Origin: a bacterium
GTDB lineage: Bacteria > Margulisbacteria > Marinamargulisbacteria > SXXA01
Length of the DNA: 34,295 nt
Direction: 5' to 3'
Assembly (NCBI GenBank): GCA_010028705.1
Contig: RHAI01000014.1
Location: 1-34,295 of the forward strand
The translations under genes were made by a program, and so were the position numbers. The notes under the pieces were generated by a model, which worked only from the letters and a program-made list of their open reading frames with translations, had not been told where the DNA came from and did no database searches. Numbering within the stretch: position 1 is the stretch's first letter; each line of letters opens with the position of its first letter. Positions 8,252 to 16,152 of the stretch are shown in pieces.

Positions 8252-9498
8252 TGAGTAGTTCGGGTTCCAGCAGCGCCATCACGAGACGATCGACCCCGAC
8301 GGTTCAGATTGGGACGGTGCAAATGGGCGGCAACCATCCGATTGTCGTTCAGTCAATGACCAATACCCCAACGGCGGATGTGGACGCTACCGTTGCGCAG
8401 ATTTTAGAGTTGTCACGGGCGGGGTCCGAATTGGTTCGGATAACGGTTAATGATTTTGATGCCATGGCGGCGGTTCCTTCAATCGTCGCTCGTTTGGCGG
8501 ATCATGGGTGTCATGTCCCCTTAGTCGGGGATTTTCATTTTAATGGGCATATATTATTGAGAAAATATCCCAAATCGGCCGCGTCATTATCTAAATTTCG
8601 TATCAATCCAGGGAATGTTGGTAAAGGCGCCAGTCGCGATACTCAGTTTTCGGATATGATTCGCGTCGCCAATGAATTCAATACCCCCGTTCGGATTGGG
8701 GTCAACTTTGGTTCCCTAGATCAGGATCTGTTTACGGAAATGATGGATGCTAACGCTCGTTTAGCTACCCCGAAATCGTTTAAGGAAGTGTCCTACGATG
8801 CGATGGTGACCAGCGCCCTACGTAATGCCGAGTTAGCTGATTCGCTTGGGTTAACCAAAGATCGCCTCGTAATCAGTACTAAGATGTCGGATGTTCAGGA
8901 TATGGTTCGTGTTACTCAACGCTTGGCGGGGGTGACTGATCATGTGCTTCATTTGGGCCTCACGGAGGCGGGAGCTGGGATTAAAGGTGTTGCCTCGAGC
9001 GCCGCGGCCTTAGCTGTCTTGTTACAGCAGGGAATCGGGGACACAATTCGTATTTCGTTGACGCCAGAGCCTGGGGTGTCCCGTGACGCCGAGGTTCGCG
9101 CCTGTCGCTCGGTTTTGCAGTCCATGGGCTTCCGATATTTTATGCCGTCGGTGACCAGTTGTCCGGGCTGTGGCCGTACCAATAGTGATAAGTTTGTTCA
9201 CCTTGCCAAAGACGTGACCGTATATATCGAGTCGCGTATGCCGACGTGGCGGACGATGTATTCAGGTGTCGAAAAATTAACCGTTGCGGTAATGGGATGT
9301 GTTGTGAATGGCCCTGGGGAAAGCAAACACGCCGATATCGGGATTAGTTTGCCCGGCAGCTCTGAAAAACCGGCGATTCCGGTATATCAAGACGGTCAGT
9401 TGGTGAAGACGCTACGGGGTGATGATATCAAAACCCAATTCATCGAGATGTTGGAAGACTATATTCACCATCGATTTTCAGGTAAAACCACCGGTTAA
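8248..9498 (+). CDS. ispG: (E)-4-hydroxy-3-methylbut-2-enyl-diphosphate synthase (MEP pathway)
   Basis: IspG (GcpE) is the iron-sulfur enzyme that converts MEcPP to HMBPP, the penultimate step of the non-mevalonate isoprenoid pathway. The 416-residue protein has the N-terminal TIM-barrel motifs (VQIGTVQMGGNHPIVVQSMTN, FRINPGNVGK, RIGVNFGSLDQ). Its C-terminal [4Fe-4S] ligands are Cys305 and Cys308 in SCPGCGRT and Cys351 in GCVVNGPGE, with the conserved Glu358. The insertion between the barrel and the cluster domain makes it the long form common in alpha- and betaproteobacteria; the E. coli enzyme has about 372 residues. ATG at 8248 overlaps the upstream stop; a second ATG at 8251 is possible. 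The stop overlaps the convergent orphan gene by four bases. Confidence 0.97.
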   Translation: MMSSSGSSSAITRRSTPTVQIGTVQMGGNHPIVVQSMTNTPTADVDATVAQILELSRAGSELVRITVNDFDAMAAVPSIVARLADHGCHVPLVGDFHFNGHILLRKYPKSAASLSKFRINPGNVGKGASRDTQFSDMIRVANEFNTPVRIGVNFGSLDQDLFTEMMDANARLATPKSFKEVSYDAMVTSALRNAELADSLGLTKDRLVISTKMSDVQDMVRVTQRLAGVTDHVLHLGLTEAGAGIKGVASSAAALAVLLQQGIGDTIRISLTPEPGVSRDAEVRACRSVLQSMGFRYFMPSVTSCPGCGRTNSDKFVHLAKDVTVYIESRMPTWRTMYSGVEKLTVAVMGCVVNGPGESKHADIGISLPGSSEKPAIPVYQDGQLVKTLRGDDIKTQFIEMLEDYIHHRFSGKTTG

Positions 9499-9806
9499 AC
9501 GGAACGGTTTGGATCGATAGATGCGATGAGTTGATCGAGTGAGTCAACTGGCGCCCCGACCTCAGAACTTTTTTCTAAAATATCGCCAACGTTAACCTGT
9601 TTGATGGATCTTGGGTCAAACGGATGATAGGTTGGTGAAAACGTGCTCATCGAATCAATCGGAGGTTCAGGTTGGTTCGATGGTTCGCTTGACCCATTGG
9701 CTGAACCCATATAATGGTTTCGCCGCCCTTGACCCCCACTTCCGGTATTTCCTGCTTGCCCCCAATTATGCTTCCACCCCGCCCGTTGTCCCAAATTGAT
9801 ACTCAT
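9495..9806 (-). CDS. Small orphan protein, 103 aa, low-complexity N-terminal half
   Basis: I prefer ATG at 9806 because it sits 9 bases after AGGTG in ACAGGTGAAAGACGACATG; a GTG at 9818 overlaps that same site. The N-terminal half is Gly/Asn/Ser/Gln/Pro-rich and probably disordered (GQRAGWKHNWGQAGNTGSGG). The second half has a more structured look (SIKQVNVGDILEKSS, PVDSLDQLIASID). No signal peptide or membrane helix. The family is unknown. It is convergent with ispG, overlapping its stop by four bases, and has the structured non-coding stretch 9807-10377 upstream. Confidence 0.5.
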   Translation of the reverse strand: MSINLGQRAGWKHNWGQAGNTGSGGQGRRNHYMGSANGSSEPSNQPEPPIDSMSTFSPTYHPFDPRSIKQVNVGDILEKSSEVGAPVDSLDQLIASIDPNRSV

Positions 9807-9858
9807 GTCGTCTTTCACCTGTCGGTAAGCTTCTTACAGCGTACCATTAGTTTTGTAA

Positions 9859-9886
9859 GTCCAACTACAGATTACCATAGTTGGAC
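9859..9886. promoter_or_regulatory. Inverted repeat upstream of the 103-aa orphan gene
   Basis: GTCCAACTA (9859-9867) and TAGTTGGAC (9878-9886) form a perfect 9-bp dyad with a 10-base spacer. It lies about 55-80 bases upstream of the orphan start. Arm length and spacing fit an operator for a dimeric repressor or a leader hairpin. Confidence 0.4.
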
Positions 9887-10110
9887 AAGTGCTAACCCCT
9901 TAGCTCAACCGTTAAGCTGATATGCATGGTCGGTGCCAAGTACGGATTATCTCGTAATGGTGATGTGAATTGTGGTGGCGATAGCACGACATTGTTCCAC
10001 TTTGTTTGTGCTTATTTTGGCGTTGTTGCGAAATGCTCCATCTGCCCCATTTCGCTCTCCTCATGTCGCTCTTCACCACCACGGCGAGCGAGAAACGGCG
10101 CATCTGAATC

Positions 10111-10191
10111 ATTTGGCAACATCGCTATTTTTTGAAAATAAGCCATTTTGCAACAGGCCCTATTTTTCATTTTTTGTGTTGAAAATAGGCG
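10111..10191. repeat. Two tandem degenerate hairpin units with an IS6-like end motif
   Basis: Unit 1 (10111-10144) and unit 2 (10145-10191) both read ATTT(G/T)GCAACA, then CTATTTTT, then GAAAATA(A/G)G. In each, the CTATTTT and GAAAATAG parts can pair with one bulge. On the minus strand unit 2 contains GGGCCTGTTGCAAAA, which resembles the terminal inverted repeat of IS6-family elements (IS26 ends GGCACTGTTGCAAA). No transposase and no partner end were found. Confidence 0.35.
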
Positions 10192-10284
10192 CCGTTCCGG
10201 TGTGCTAAACGGGACGGTTACCGACAGAGTCGACCCGAAATGTACCGCCCGGCTATACAATTTACGTCTTCACGGTGCGGAGTA

Positions 10285-10313
10285 TTGACATATTTGAATG
10301 GATAAATGATAAG
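10285..10313 (+). promoter_or_regulatory. Orphan plus-strand promoter-like sequence
   Basis: A perfect TTGACA (10285-10290), a 17-base spacer and GATAAG (10308-10313) predict a start near 10320. No plus-strand gene follows; transcription would run into the 3' end of the convergent Fe-S carrier gene. Confidence 0.4.
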
Positions 10314-10322
10314 GTGTAAAAG

Positions 10323-10339
10323 TTCGTATTTTATACGAA
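10323..10339 (-). terminator. Dyad: weak terminator of the fbaB operon, or operator at the orphan promoter
   Basis: TTCGTATTTTATACGAA is a perfect 7-bp dyad with a 3-base loop. Read on the minus strand it lies 39 bases past the Fe-S carrier stop codon and is followed by CTTTTAC, a weak terminator tail. Read on the plus strand it covers about +4 to +20 of the predicted start from the promoter at 10285, which would suit an operator. Confidence 0.4.
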
Positions 10340-10377
10340 AATGTATAAAAATGAACCCTGTATGCCGATGCTGACCC

Positions 10378-10791
10378 TTAAACTGCGAATGAACTACCGC
10401 AAGAACACGTTTTTTTGACGTTGGGGTTGATGAGGTTAAATCCCGATCCAGTTAACGCTTCGGCATAATCCAGACGAGACCCCGTGACGAACAAATAACT
10501 GAGTTTGTCGACAATAACTGTCGCGCCATTTCGAGTAAATAATTTATCGCCATTGTCCTGGTGATTTGCAATTGGATCGAGCGACATCGTGTACGATTTT
10601 CCAGAGCATCCATCTTTAACCACGGCGATATAGAGTCCGTACTCGTCGGGGGATTTTCCATCATTTGTCAGAAATAACTTAATTTTTTCAGCGGCTGTGT
10701 CGGTGATTTCGATGCCGACAATCGACTGGGTCGAGGGCGGCACAACGGCCGCCGATACAAATACTTTTTTGACATCCCCACAATCACTCAT
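10378..10791 (-). CDS. A-type iron-sulfur cluster carrier (IscA/ErpA/HesB family)
   Basis: A 137-residue HesB/IscA-fold protein that would hold and deliver Fe-S clusters in the cytosol. The three ligand cysteines are at the family positions: Cys62 in KDGCSG, and Cys129 and Cys131 in the C-terminal CSCG. Motifs ITDTAAEKIK, LYIAVVKDGCSG and DKLSYLFVTGSRLDY follow the family order. An extra N-terminal stretch of about 20-25 residues holds an additional Cys (Cys4). The ATG lies two bases after the fbaB stop, with no clear ribosome-binding site, so translation is probably coupled to fbaB. Possible clients encoded here are IspG, a [4Fe-4S] enzyme, and others elsewhere. I cannot say which of IscA, ErpA or SufA it is. 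Confidence 0.88.
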   Translation of the reverse strand: MSDCGDVKKVFVSAAVVPPSTQSIVGIEITDTAAEKIKLFLTNDGKSPDEYGLYIAVVKDGCSGKSYTMSLDPIANHQDNGDKLFTRNGATVIVDKLSYLFVTGSRLDYAEALTGSGFNLINPNVKKTCSCGSSFAV

Positions 10792-10793
10792 GA

Positions 10794-11885
10794 TTACGCG
10801 ATGGTTACCCCAGGATTTAGATACACGTCTTGTATTGCGTTCAATAGGGCAATACCCTCAGCGATTGGCTTTTGAAAGGCTTTGCGACCTGAGATCAGTC
10901 CCATCCCTCCGGCGCGCTTGTTGATGACCGCAGTGGCTACGGCGTCCTGCAGGTCGTTTTTGCCGGATGGGCCACCAGAATTTATCAATCCCATACGTCC
11001 CATGTAATTGTTTGCGATTTGGTACCGGGTGAGATCAATGGGATGCTCTGTGCTCAACGAGCTGTACACTTTATCGCTTGTTTTTCCAAATTTGAGGGCG
11101 GTGTATCCCCCATTGTTGGTGGGTAATTTTTGCTTGATAATATCGGCTTGAATCGTGGTACCGAGATGGTTTGCCTGGCCGGTAAGATCGGCGCTTTCAT
11201 GGTAATCCACCCCGTTCACTTTGAACGATTCGTTTCGCAAATAGCACCACAAAATGGTGGCCATTCCCAGTTCATGAGCGCGTTCGAATGCTTGGCTCAC
11301 TTCGACAATTTGACGTTTGCTTTCCGGCGAACCGAAGTAAATTGTGGCACCCACAGCGACACAACCCATGTCATAGGCTTGCTTGATTGACCCAAACATG
11401 ATCTGGTCAAATGAATTTGGGTAGCTAATAAATTCGTTGTGGTTAATTTTGAGAATAAATGGAATTTTGTGAGCATATTTACGCGATACAGATCCTAAAA
11501 CACCGAGAGTGGAGGCCACGGCGTTGCAGCCGCCTTCGATTGCTAATTTGACGATATTTTCCGGATCAAAATATGCAGGATTTGGAGCAAAGGACGCGCC
11601 CGCTGAATGCTCGATCCCTTGGTCGACGGGGAGTATCGACAGGTAACCGGTGTTGGCCAATCGCCCGTGGGAATACAGTGCTTCCAGACTTCGAAGGACA
11701 CGATTGTTCCGATCGGATGGGCTGAACATCCGATCGACCCAATCCGATGATGGGATATGTAAATTCGATGCGGAAATCGTCGTGCACTGGTGACCCAGTA
11801 AATAGTCTGATTTGTCACTTAAAATAGATTGGATGTCGCTGTAGCTTAATGCGGAGGATACTGGTTGTTGTGTCATGGTTGCCAT
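10794..11885 (-). CDS. fbaB: Fructose-bisphosphate aldolase class I (DhnA/FbaB type)
   Basis: The enzyme cleaves fructose 1,6-bisphosphate to DHAP and glyceraldehyde 3-phosphate in glycolysis, or the reverse in gluconeogenesis, by a Schiff-base mechanism. The protein follows E. coli FbaB closely along its length: [69 protein letters not shown] and the C-terminal GRKAFQKP...[10 protein letters not shown]. The lysine in ADIIKQK (Lys251) is the likely Schiff-base residue. I chose ATG at 11885 (GGCAGGTATTTATG, 363 residues) over the far-upstream in-frame start at 12041, whose first 52 residues resemble nothing in the family and would run into the divergent polA leader. First gene of a two-gene operon with the Fe-S carrier. 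Confidence 0.96.
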   Translation of the reverse strand: MATMTQQPVSSALSYSDIQSILSDKSDYLLGHQCTTISASNLHIPSSDWVDRMFSPSDRNNRVLRSLEALYSHGRLANTGYLSILPVDQGIEHSAGASFAPNPAYFDPENIVKLAIEGGCNAVASTLGVLGSVSRKYAHKIPFILKINHNEFISYPNSFDQIMFGSIKQAYDMGCVAVGATIYFGSPESKRQIVEVSQAFERAHELGMATILWCYLRNESFKVNGVDYHESADLTGQANHLGTTIQADIIKQKLPTNNGGYTALKFGKTSDKVYSSLSTEHPIDLTRYQIANNYMGRMGLINSGGPSGKNDLQDAVATAVINKRAGGMGLISGRKAFQKPIAEGIALLNAIQDVYLNPGVTIA

Positions 11886-12006
11886 AAATACCTGCCTTTG
11901 ATGAAATAAAATTTGGATCAGTTTGGACGATGTTGGAGGTCGTGGAGACCTGTGACTTGTGAGGGTATAGTGTACTTGGAAATGCATCGTTTTGTCATTC
12001 TGATTT

Positions 12007-12035
12007 GTGATTAATACGAGGAGTGGGTAGGGTTT
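12007..12035 (+). promoter_or_regulatory. Possible polA promoter in the fbaB-polA divergent region
   Basis: TTGTGA and TAGGGT are separated by 17 bases, about 30 bases before the polA ribosome-binding site. Both boxes are imperfect. The 180-bp divergent region must also hold the fbaB promoter, for which I see no clear match. Confidence 0.25.
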
Positions 12036-12065
12036 TTGCAATAATTTTGATTAAATAGGAGGCCT

Positions 12066-14822
12066 ATGACTTCAGATACCTTGTTGTTAATTGATGGGCA
12101 TTCCTTGGCGTTTAGAGCCTTTTTTTCGTTCCCTCCAAATTTAACCCACAATGGGACCCCGATTAATGCGGTGTATGGATTCGCGACTCTCCTGATGGGG
12201 GTCATTGATCGGTGTTGTCCCACCCATGTCGCGGTCTGCTTTGATCGGAAAGAGCCGACATTTCGACACAGGGTCTATAACCAATACAAGGGGCATCGCC
12301 CTCCCGCTCCAGAGGAATTTGTGGCTCAGTTGCCGCTCTTAACCGATGTAATTTCCGCACTGGGTATCCGATCCATTGATTTCGCCGGATATGAGGCGGA
12401 TGATTTATTAGGTACCTTGTCCTTGAGCGCGGAGTTAGCCGGCATGCAAGCGTTGATTCTGACGGGGGATCGGGATGCCTTTCAATTGGTCAGTGATCGT
12501 GTTCACGTGTTAATGAATCGAAAAGGAGTCTCAGAACTCGATGTGTTTGATCCCGCAGCTATCCACGCCAAATATGGCCTGGTACCCCATCAATTAATCG
12601 ATTTAAAGGCATTGCAAGGAGATAGCTCAGATAACATTCCGGGTGTCCGAGGTATTGGCGAAAAATCGGCGACAGCGTTAATGCATCAGTACGGGAGCTT
12701 AGCGGCTATATTTGAGCAACTGGATGACATTAAACCGGATCGTGTTCGTCATGCGCTCGCTCAGGGACGGGGTGATGCGGAGTTGTCGCGGACCTTGGCA
12801 GAAATTGATCGGCATGTTCCGGTGGATTGTCCGTTGGATACCCTGCAATTTGTTCCTGATTGGCGGGCCATTGTCTCCTGCTTTGAGCGGTATGAATTTA
12901 AGACATTAAAATCCAAGTACGGCAAATATCTGGTTGACCACGATCAGTCGGTAGCTTCCACACCGATGGCCAACATCACTCAGCCACCCCTCACATCGAC
13001 TGAAATTATCTCCTCGGTTGGCCAATTTGATGCTCTGGTGCCGGAGATGATGGCCGGGTTTTCGGTGGATCTCGAAACCACGTCGTTATCCGTGCATGAC
13101 GCACAAATTGTGGGCGTTGCGATCTCATATCGTTCAGGCCACGCTGTGTATTTACCCCTGAATGATTGGGTCGTTTCAGAAACCAATCAGCTCGACCTAT
13201 TTGGTGGGGGGGGGAGTGCAGATGGTCGTTTTAACCTGTCCCCCCTGTTAAGTCGTCTAAAACCATTGCTTGAAAATCGATCGGTTCCCAAATGGACCCA
13301 CAATGGCAAATATGAAATCGAGGTCCTCGCGAATTACGGGATTCACTTGGTGGGAATTGCCGATGATTCGATGTTGGCTGGATTTATGCTGGCGCCAAAT
13401 GAACGCATCGGCTTAAAGGAGATGGTGAGCCGATGGTTTAACGTCACCATGACGCCCTTCGACGCCTTGGTCGGGTCTGGAAAATCCAAGCGATCGCTGG
13501 TGGATATTCCCCCTGAGGCGGTGGGGGCGTATGCGGGAGCGGATGCCGATTACACTCGCCAACTGATCACTACACTGAGGCCGTTCCTTCAGGATTCAAC
13601 CGCATTGATGTTGTACCGAGATATCGAATTGCCACTACAGGCAGTGTTGGCCGATATGGAGCGAACCGGTGTTCGAATTGACCGGCCCTATTTGGCGACG
13701 TTAAGCCGAGATTATCGATCCCGCTTGCAGGCATTGGAAACCTCTATTCATGATTTAGCGGGACGCCCATTTAACATCTCGTCGCCGAAGCAGCTCGGTC
13801 AGGTATTGTTTGACGATCTGCAATTGCCTGAAGGGCGTGCCACTAAGACGGGGCGTTCGACTGATTCCGAAGTGTTAGATGGCCTGGTCGATCACCATCC
13901 GATTGCAGGATTGTTGTTGAGTTATCGAAAGCTTGAGAAGCTATTAAATACATATGTGGATGCGCTTCCTGGATTGATTCATCCACGCACCGGGAATGTC
14001 CATACGTCGTTCAATCAGACTGGCGCCGTGACGGGACGGATGTCCTCGACCAACCCTAACCTACAAAACATACCGATTCGGGATCCCGATGGGTTGGCCA
14101 TTCGTCGCGCATTTATTCCGTCGGCACCAAACGGGCGCATTGTTTCGGCGGATTATTCCCAGATTGAACTGCGACTCATGGCCTATTTGTCTGGGGATGA
14201 GGCGATGCTCGACGCGTTTCGCAGGGATATGGACATTCATCGGTCGACGGCATCTATTTTGTTTGGTGTGCCCGAGAGTCAGGTGTCTAAAGAGCAGAGA
14301 TATCAAGCGAAGGCCGTCAATTTTGGCATAATTTATGGGATTTCATCCTTTGGGCTGGCGCGCAATATAGGGGTCAGCCGTTCGGACGCGAAACGTATCA
14401 TTGATGGGTATTTTCAGTCATTTCCAAAAGTGAAGGAATTTATGGATCAAACCATCGTCGATGCTCGGCGTGATGGGTGTGTGTGGACCGAATTTGGTCG
14501 AGTGAGACCATTACCTGAACTGTCCGATCGACTTCCAGCTCGGCGTCAATTTGCAGAACGAACGGCAATCAACACCCGGTTGCAGGGGACGGCGGCCGAC
14601 TTGATTAAACTGGCGATGGTTAATATTTATCGGACCATGCAGGAAAATCAATTTCGGAGTAAAATGACGATTCAAGTTCATGACGAACTGGTGTTTGATT
14701 GTGTTGAATCGGAAGTCGACTCAATCGCACAGTTGGTTAAGGTGGAAATGGAAACGGCATGGACCATATCGATACCATTGAGGGCGGACGTATCCATTGG
14801 ATTAAATTGGGAGGATGCATGA
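12066..14822 (+). CDS. polA: DNA polymerase I, three-domain form
   Basis: Repair and Okazaki-fragment polymerase, 918 residues, with all three domains. The 5' nuclease comes first (LLIDGHSLAFRAFF, ALQGDSSDNIPGVRGIGEKSA). The 3'-5' exonuclease has Asp335 and Glu337 in VDLETTSL, and Tyr489 and Asp493 in YAGAD. The polymerase domain has motif A Asp696 in SADYSQIELR, the O-helix RYQAKAVNFGIIYG with Lys749 and Phe753, and motif C Asp873 in VHDELVFD. The exonuclease position equivalent to E. coli Asp424 (KYD) is Glu417 here (KYE), which may weaken proofreading. Nine G in a row (13206-13214) encode a Gly-rich loop in the exonuclease domain. The start follows a perfect TAGGAGG. The stop overlaps the next ATG. 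Confidence 0.98.
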   Translation: MTSDTLLLIDGHSLAFRAFFSFPPNLTHNGTPINAVYGFATLLMGVIDRCCPTHVAVCFDRKEPTFRHRVYNQYKGHRPPAPEEFVAQLPLLTDVISALGIRSIDFAGYEADDLLGTLSLSAELAGMQALILTGDRDAFQLVSDRVHVLMNRKGVSELDVFDPAAIHAKYGLVPHQLIDLKALQGDSSDNIPGVRGIGEKSATALMHQYGSLAAIFEQLDDIKPDRVRHALAQGRGDAELSRTLAEIDRHVPVDCPLDTLQFVPDWRAIVSCFERYEFKTLKSKYGKYLVDHDQSVASTPMANITQPPLTSTEIISSVGQFDALVPEMMAGFSVDLETTSLSVHDAQIVGVAISYRSGHAVYLPLNDWVVSETNQLDLFGGGGSADGRFNLSPLLSRLKPLLENRSVPKWTHNGKYEIEVLANYGIHLVGIADDSMLAGFMLAPNERIGLKEMVSRWFNVTMTPFDALVGSGKSKRSLVDIPPEAVGAYAGADADYTRQLITTLRPFLQDSTALMLYRDIELPLQAVLADMERTGVRIDRPYLATLSRDYRSRLQALETSIHDLAGRPFNISSPKQLGQVLFDDLQLPEGRATKTGRSTDSEVLDGLVDHHPIAGLLLSYRKLEKLLNTYVDALPGLIHPRTGNVHTSFNQTGAVTGRMSSTNPNLQNIPIRDPDGLAIRRAFIPSAPNGRIVSADYSQIELRLMAYLSGDEAMLDAFRRDMDIHRSTASILFGVPESQVSKEQRYQAKAVNFGIIYGISSFGLARNIGVSRSDAKRIIDGYFQSFPKVKEFMDQTIVDARRDGCVWTEFGRVRPLPELSDRLPARRQFAERTAINTRLQGTAADLIKLAMVNIYRTMQENQFRSKMTIQVHDELVFDCVESEVDSIAQLVKVEMETAWTISIPLRADVSIGLNWEDA

Positions 14823-15046
14823 GTCAATTAGCTGAGATTCGAATATTTCGTCACGAGGATCGTGATCACTGGGATGCTGTTCCCGTTAGTAGTTATATGC
14901 CGGTAGTCATCTCCGGTGATGCGTTGATTGATAATATGGCCCGACGGATTCGGGTGAATTTTATTAAAGGTGACCCCACCATCCAATCTGTTCGATGGAA
15001 TATCAAGGGTGATGATGTGGGATATTGGATCGAAAAGGAGGACTAA
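14819..15046 (+). CDS. 75-residue orphan protein coupled to polA
   Basis: ATG at 14819 overlaps the polA stop (ATGA), so translation is coupled. The protein is small, soluble and probably of mixed beta/alpha structure (EIRIFRHEDRDHWDAVPV, PVVISGDALIDNMARRIRVNF, SVRWNIKGDDVGYWIEKED). It lacks Cys and has no signal peptide or membrane helix. I recognise no family. The next gene starts three bases after its stop, with the ribosome-binding site AAGGAGG inside its last codons. Context suggests only that it is co-transcribed with polA and the envelope genes that follow. Confidence 0.7.
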   Translation: MSQLAEIRIFRHEDRDHWDAVPVSSYMPVVISGDALIDNMARRIRVNFIKGDPTIQSVRWNIKGDDVGYWIEKED

Positions 15047-15049
15047 TTA

Positions 15050-15586
15050 ATGAAAATCCAGGATAAGGGTCTTTGGATCATTAGTGCCGTTGTCAGCGGA
15101 GCCGCATTTGTATTTTTGGTATGGTTGATCTATATCAAGCAAACGCCGGTTGTCCATTCCAAATCGGTGGATCAATTGCCGTTGGTCAATTCGGTTTTAA
15201 ATGCGTGCAGTGCCATAGCGTTGGCGGTTGGATTTAAGGCGATTCGTGCTAAAAATCGATCCTTACATCAACTGGCGATGATGACCGCGTTTATATTTTC
15301 GACGCTATTTTTGATTACCTATGTGATTTATCACTCCGTTCACGGGGACACTCATTTTTTGGGAGTAGGGGTAATTCGGTGGATTTATTTTGGAGTATTA
15401 GGGTCTCATGTGATGTGTACCATTATTGGCCTTCCCCTGATATTGACCACGTTCGGTATGGCCGTGTTAAAACGATTTGAATCCCATAAAAAAGTGGCTC
15501 GATGGACATTCCCCATATGGATGTATATCTCAATCACGGGTGTCCTTGTATTTATCATTCCACGATTACCGTTGATAAGTCGCTGA
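15050..15586 (+). CDS. DUF420 integral membrane protein
   Basis: A 178-residue protein with about five membrane helices (near residues 8-29, 43-65, 72-94, 104-140 as a long or double helix, and 152-171). The pattern LPLVNSVLNACSAI, then HQLAMMTAFIFSTLFLITYVIYH, then GVIRWIYFGVLGSH is that of the DUF420 family. Conserved histidines (His73, His95, and one in the SHV segment) might be heme or metal ligands. DUF420 proteins are often encoded with cytochrome c oxidase or its assembly genes; here the respiratory partner in the operon is the diheme cytochrome two genes downstream. ATG follows AAGGAGG. The stop TGA shares its last base with the next ATG. Confidence 0.82.
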   Translation: MKIQDKGLWIISAVVSGAAFVFLVWLIYIKQTPVVHSKSVDQLPLVNSVLNACSAIALAVGFKAIRAKNRSLHQLAMMTAFIFSTLFLITYVIYHSVHGDTHFLGVGVIRWIYFGVLGSHVMCTIIGLPLILTTFGMAVLKRFESHKKVARWTFPIWMYISITGVLVFIIPRLPLISR

Positions 15587-16152
15587 TGAAGTATGTACTT
15601 AATATATTGGTAATCCTAATTAGTTCCGGGCCGATTATGGCGGTGGCTGAGATGCCTCGCCCGTCATCAAATTACGGTGCAATTCGTCAATGGATCCGCC
15701 GCGTCAATCCATCGGTGAGCTCGGATAATGCCACGTTAATGGCCCAATCGATTATTGACTCAGCTGAGACTCATGGTGTCGATCCAACATTGATCACGGC
15801 GATTATTTCGGTTGAATCCCAGTTTAATCACCGAGCATCTCACTATGGGGCCCTGGGGTTAGGCCAACTGATGAGTGGTACGGCACGGCGAGTTGGAATC
15901 ACCGATCCATTCTCGATTACCCAAAATGTTGCGGGCACCACGAAATATTTTAAGCAGATGATGGATCAATGGCAGGGTAATCCTGTTCAAACACGATTGG
16001 CGGTCGCCTCATATTTGCGCGGCCCAGATGCTGTTATTCGTGTAAATGGGGTGGTGACGTCCCGTACCCGTCGATACATCGATTACGTATTGACCCAGCA
16101 AAAACAGGTGCTGGCGCTGACAGATGTCCGGTCGGAGTCGCCGAATTTGTGA
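15586..16152 (+). CDS. Periplasmic lytic transglycosylase (SLT domain)
   Basis: Cleaves the glycan strand of peptidoglycan with formation of 1,6-anhydro-muramic ends. The 188-residue protein starts at ATG 15586, overlapping the DUF420 stop by one base; this choice gives a signal peptide (KYVLNILVILISSGPIMAVA). The SLT motifs follow in order: HGVDPTLITAIISVESQFNHRA with catalytic Glu77, then GALGLGQLMSGTARRVGI, then AVASYLRGPDAV. The usual final AYNAG motif is changed to SYLRG. The short, single-domain form suggests a localised enzyme, perhaps one opening the wall for assembly of an envelope complex. Its last codon and stop form GTGA with the next start. Confidence 0.9.
   Translation: MKYVLNILVILISSGPIMAVAEMPRPSSNYGAIRQWIRRVNPSVSSDNATLMAQSIIDSAETHGVDPTLITAIISVESQFNHRASHYGALGLGQLMSGTARRVGITDPFSITQNVAGTTKYFKQMMDQWQGNPVQTRLAVASYLRGPDAVIRVNGVVTSRTRRYIDYVLTQQKQVLALTDVRSESPNL

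Larger units (their letters stand above)
9807..10377. other. Gene-poor stretch with hairpins and possible mobile-element debris
   Basis: About 570 bases with no convincing gene on either strand; the open frames here are short, overlap one another and lack good ribosome-binding sites. What can be seen, in order: a 9-bp inverted repeat (9859-9886), two tandem degenerate hairpin units (10111-10191), a further 8-bp hairpin (10192-10217), a consensus-like plus-strand promoter (10285-10313) and a 7-bp dyad (10323-10339). The first part probably contains the 5' leader of the minus-strand orphan gene. Confidence 0.6.

Noticed and set aside
9895-9920. tRNA-like D-arm (TAGCTCAACCGTTAAGC)
   Set aside because: No T-loop GGTTCGA-type segment, no acceptor stem and no anticodon arm at the right distance on either strand.
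9926-10260. Several overlapping 65-80-codon frames on both strands in the gene-poor region
   Set aside because: Mutually overlapping, no ribosome-binding sites, erratic composition, and they run across hairpin and repeat units.
10341-10418. 25-codon micro-frame downstream of the orphan promoter
   Set aside because: Not listed as a gene: no ribosome-binding site, and it is antisense to the 3' end of the Fe-S carrier gene. Kept only as part of the antisense-transcript finding.
11886-12041. 52-codon N-terminal extension of FbaB
   Set aside because: The extension has no family counterpart and runs through the divergent promoter region; ATG at 11885 has the ribosome-binding site and the correct length.
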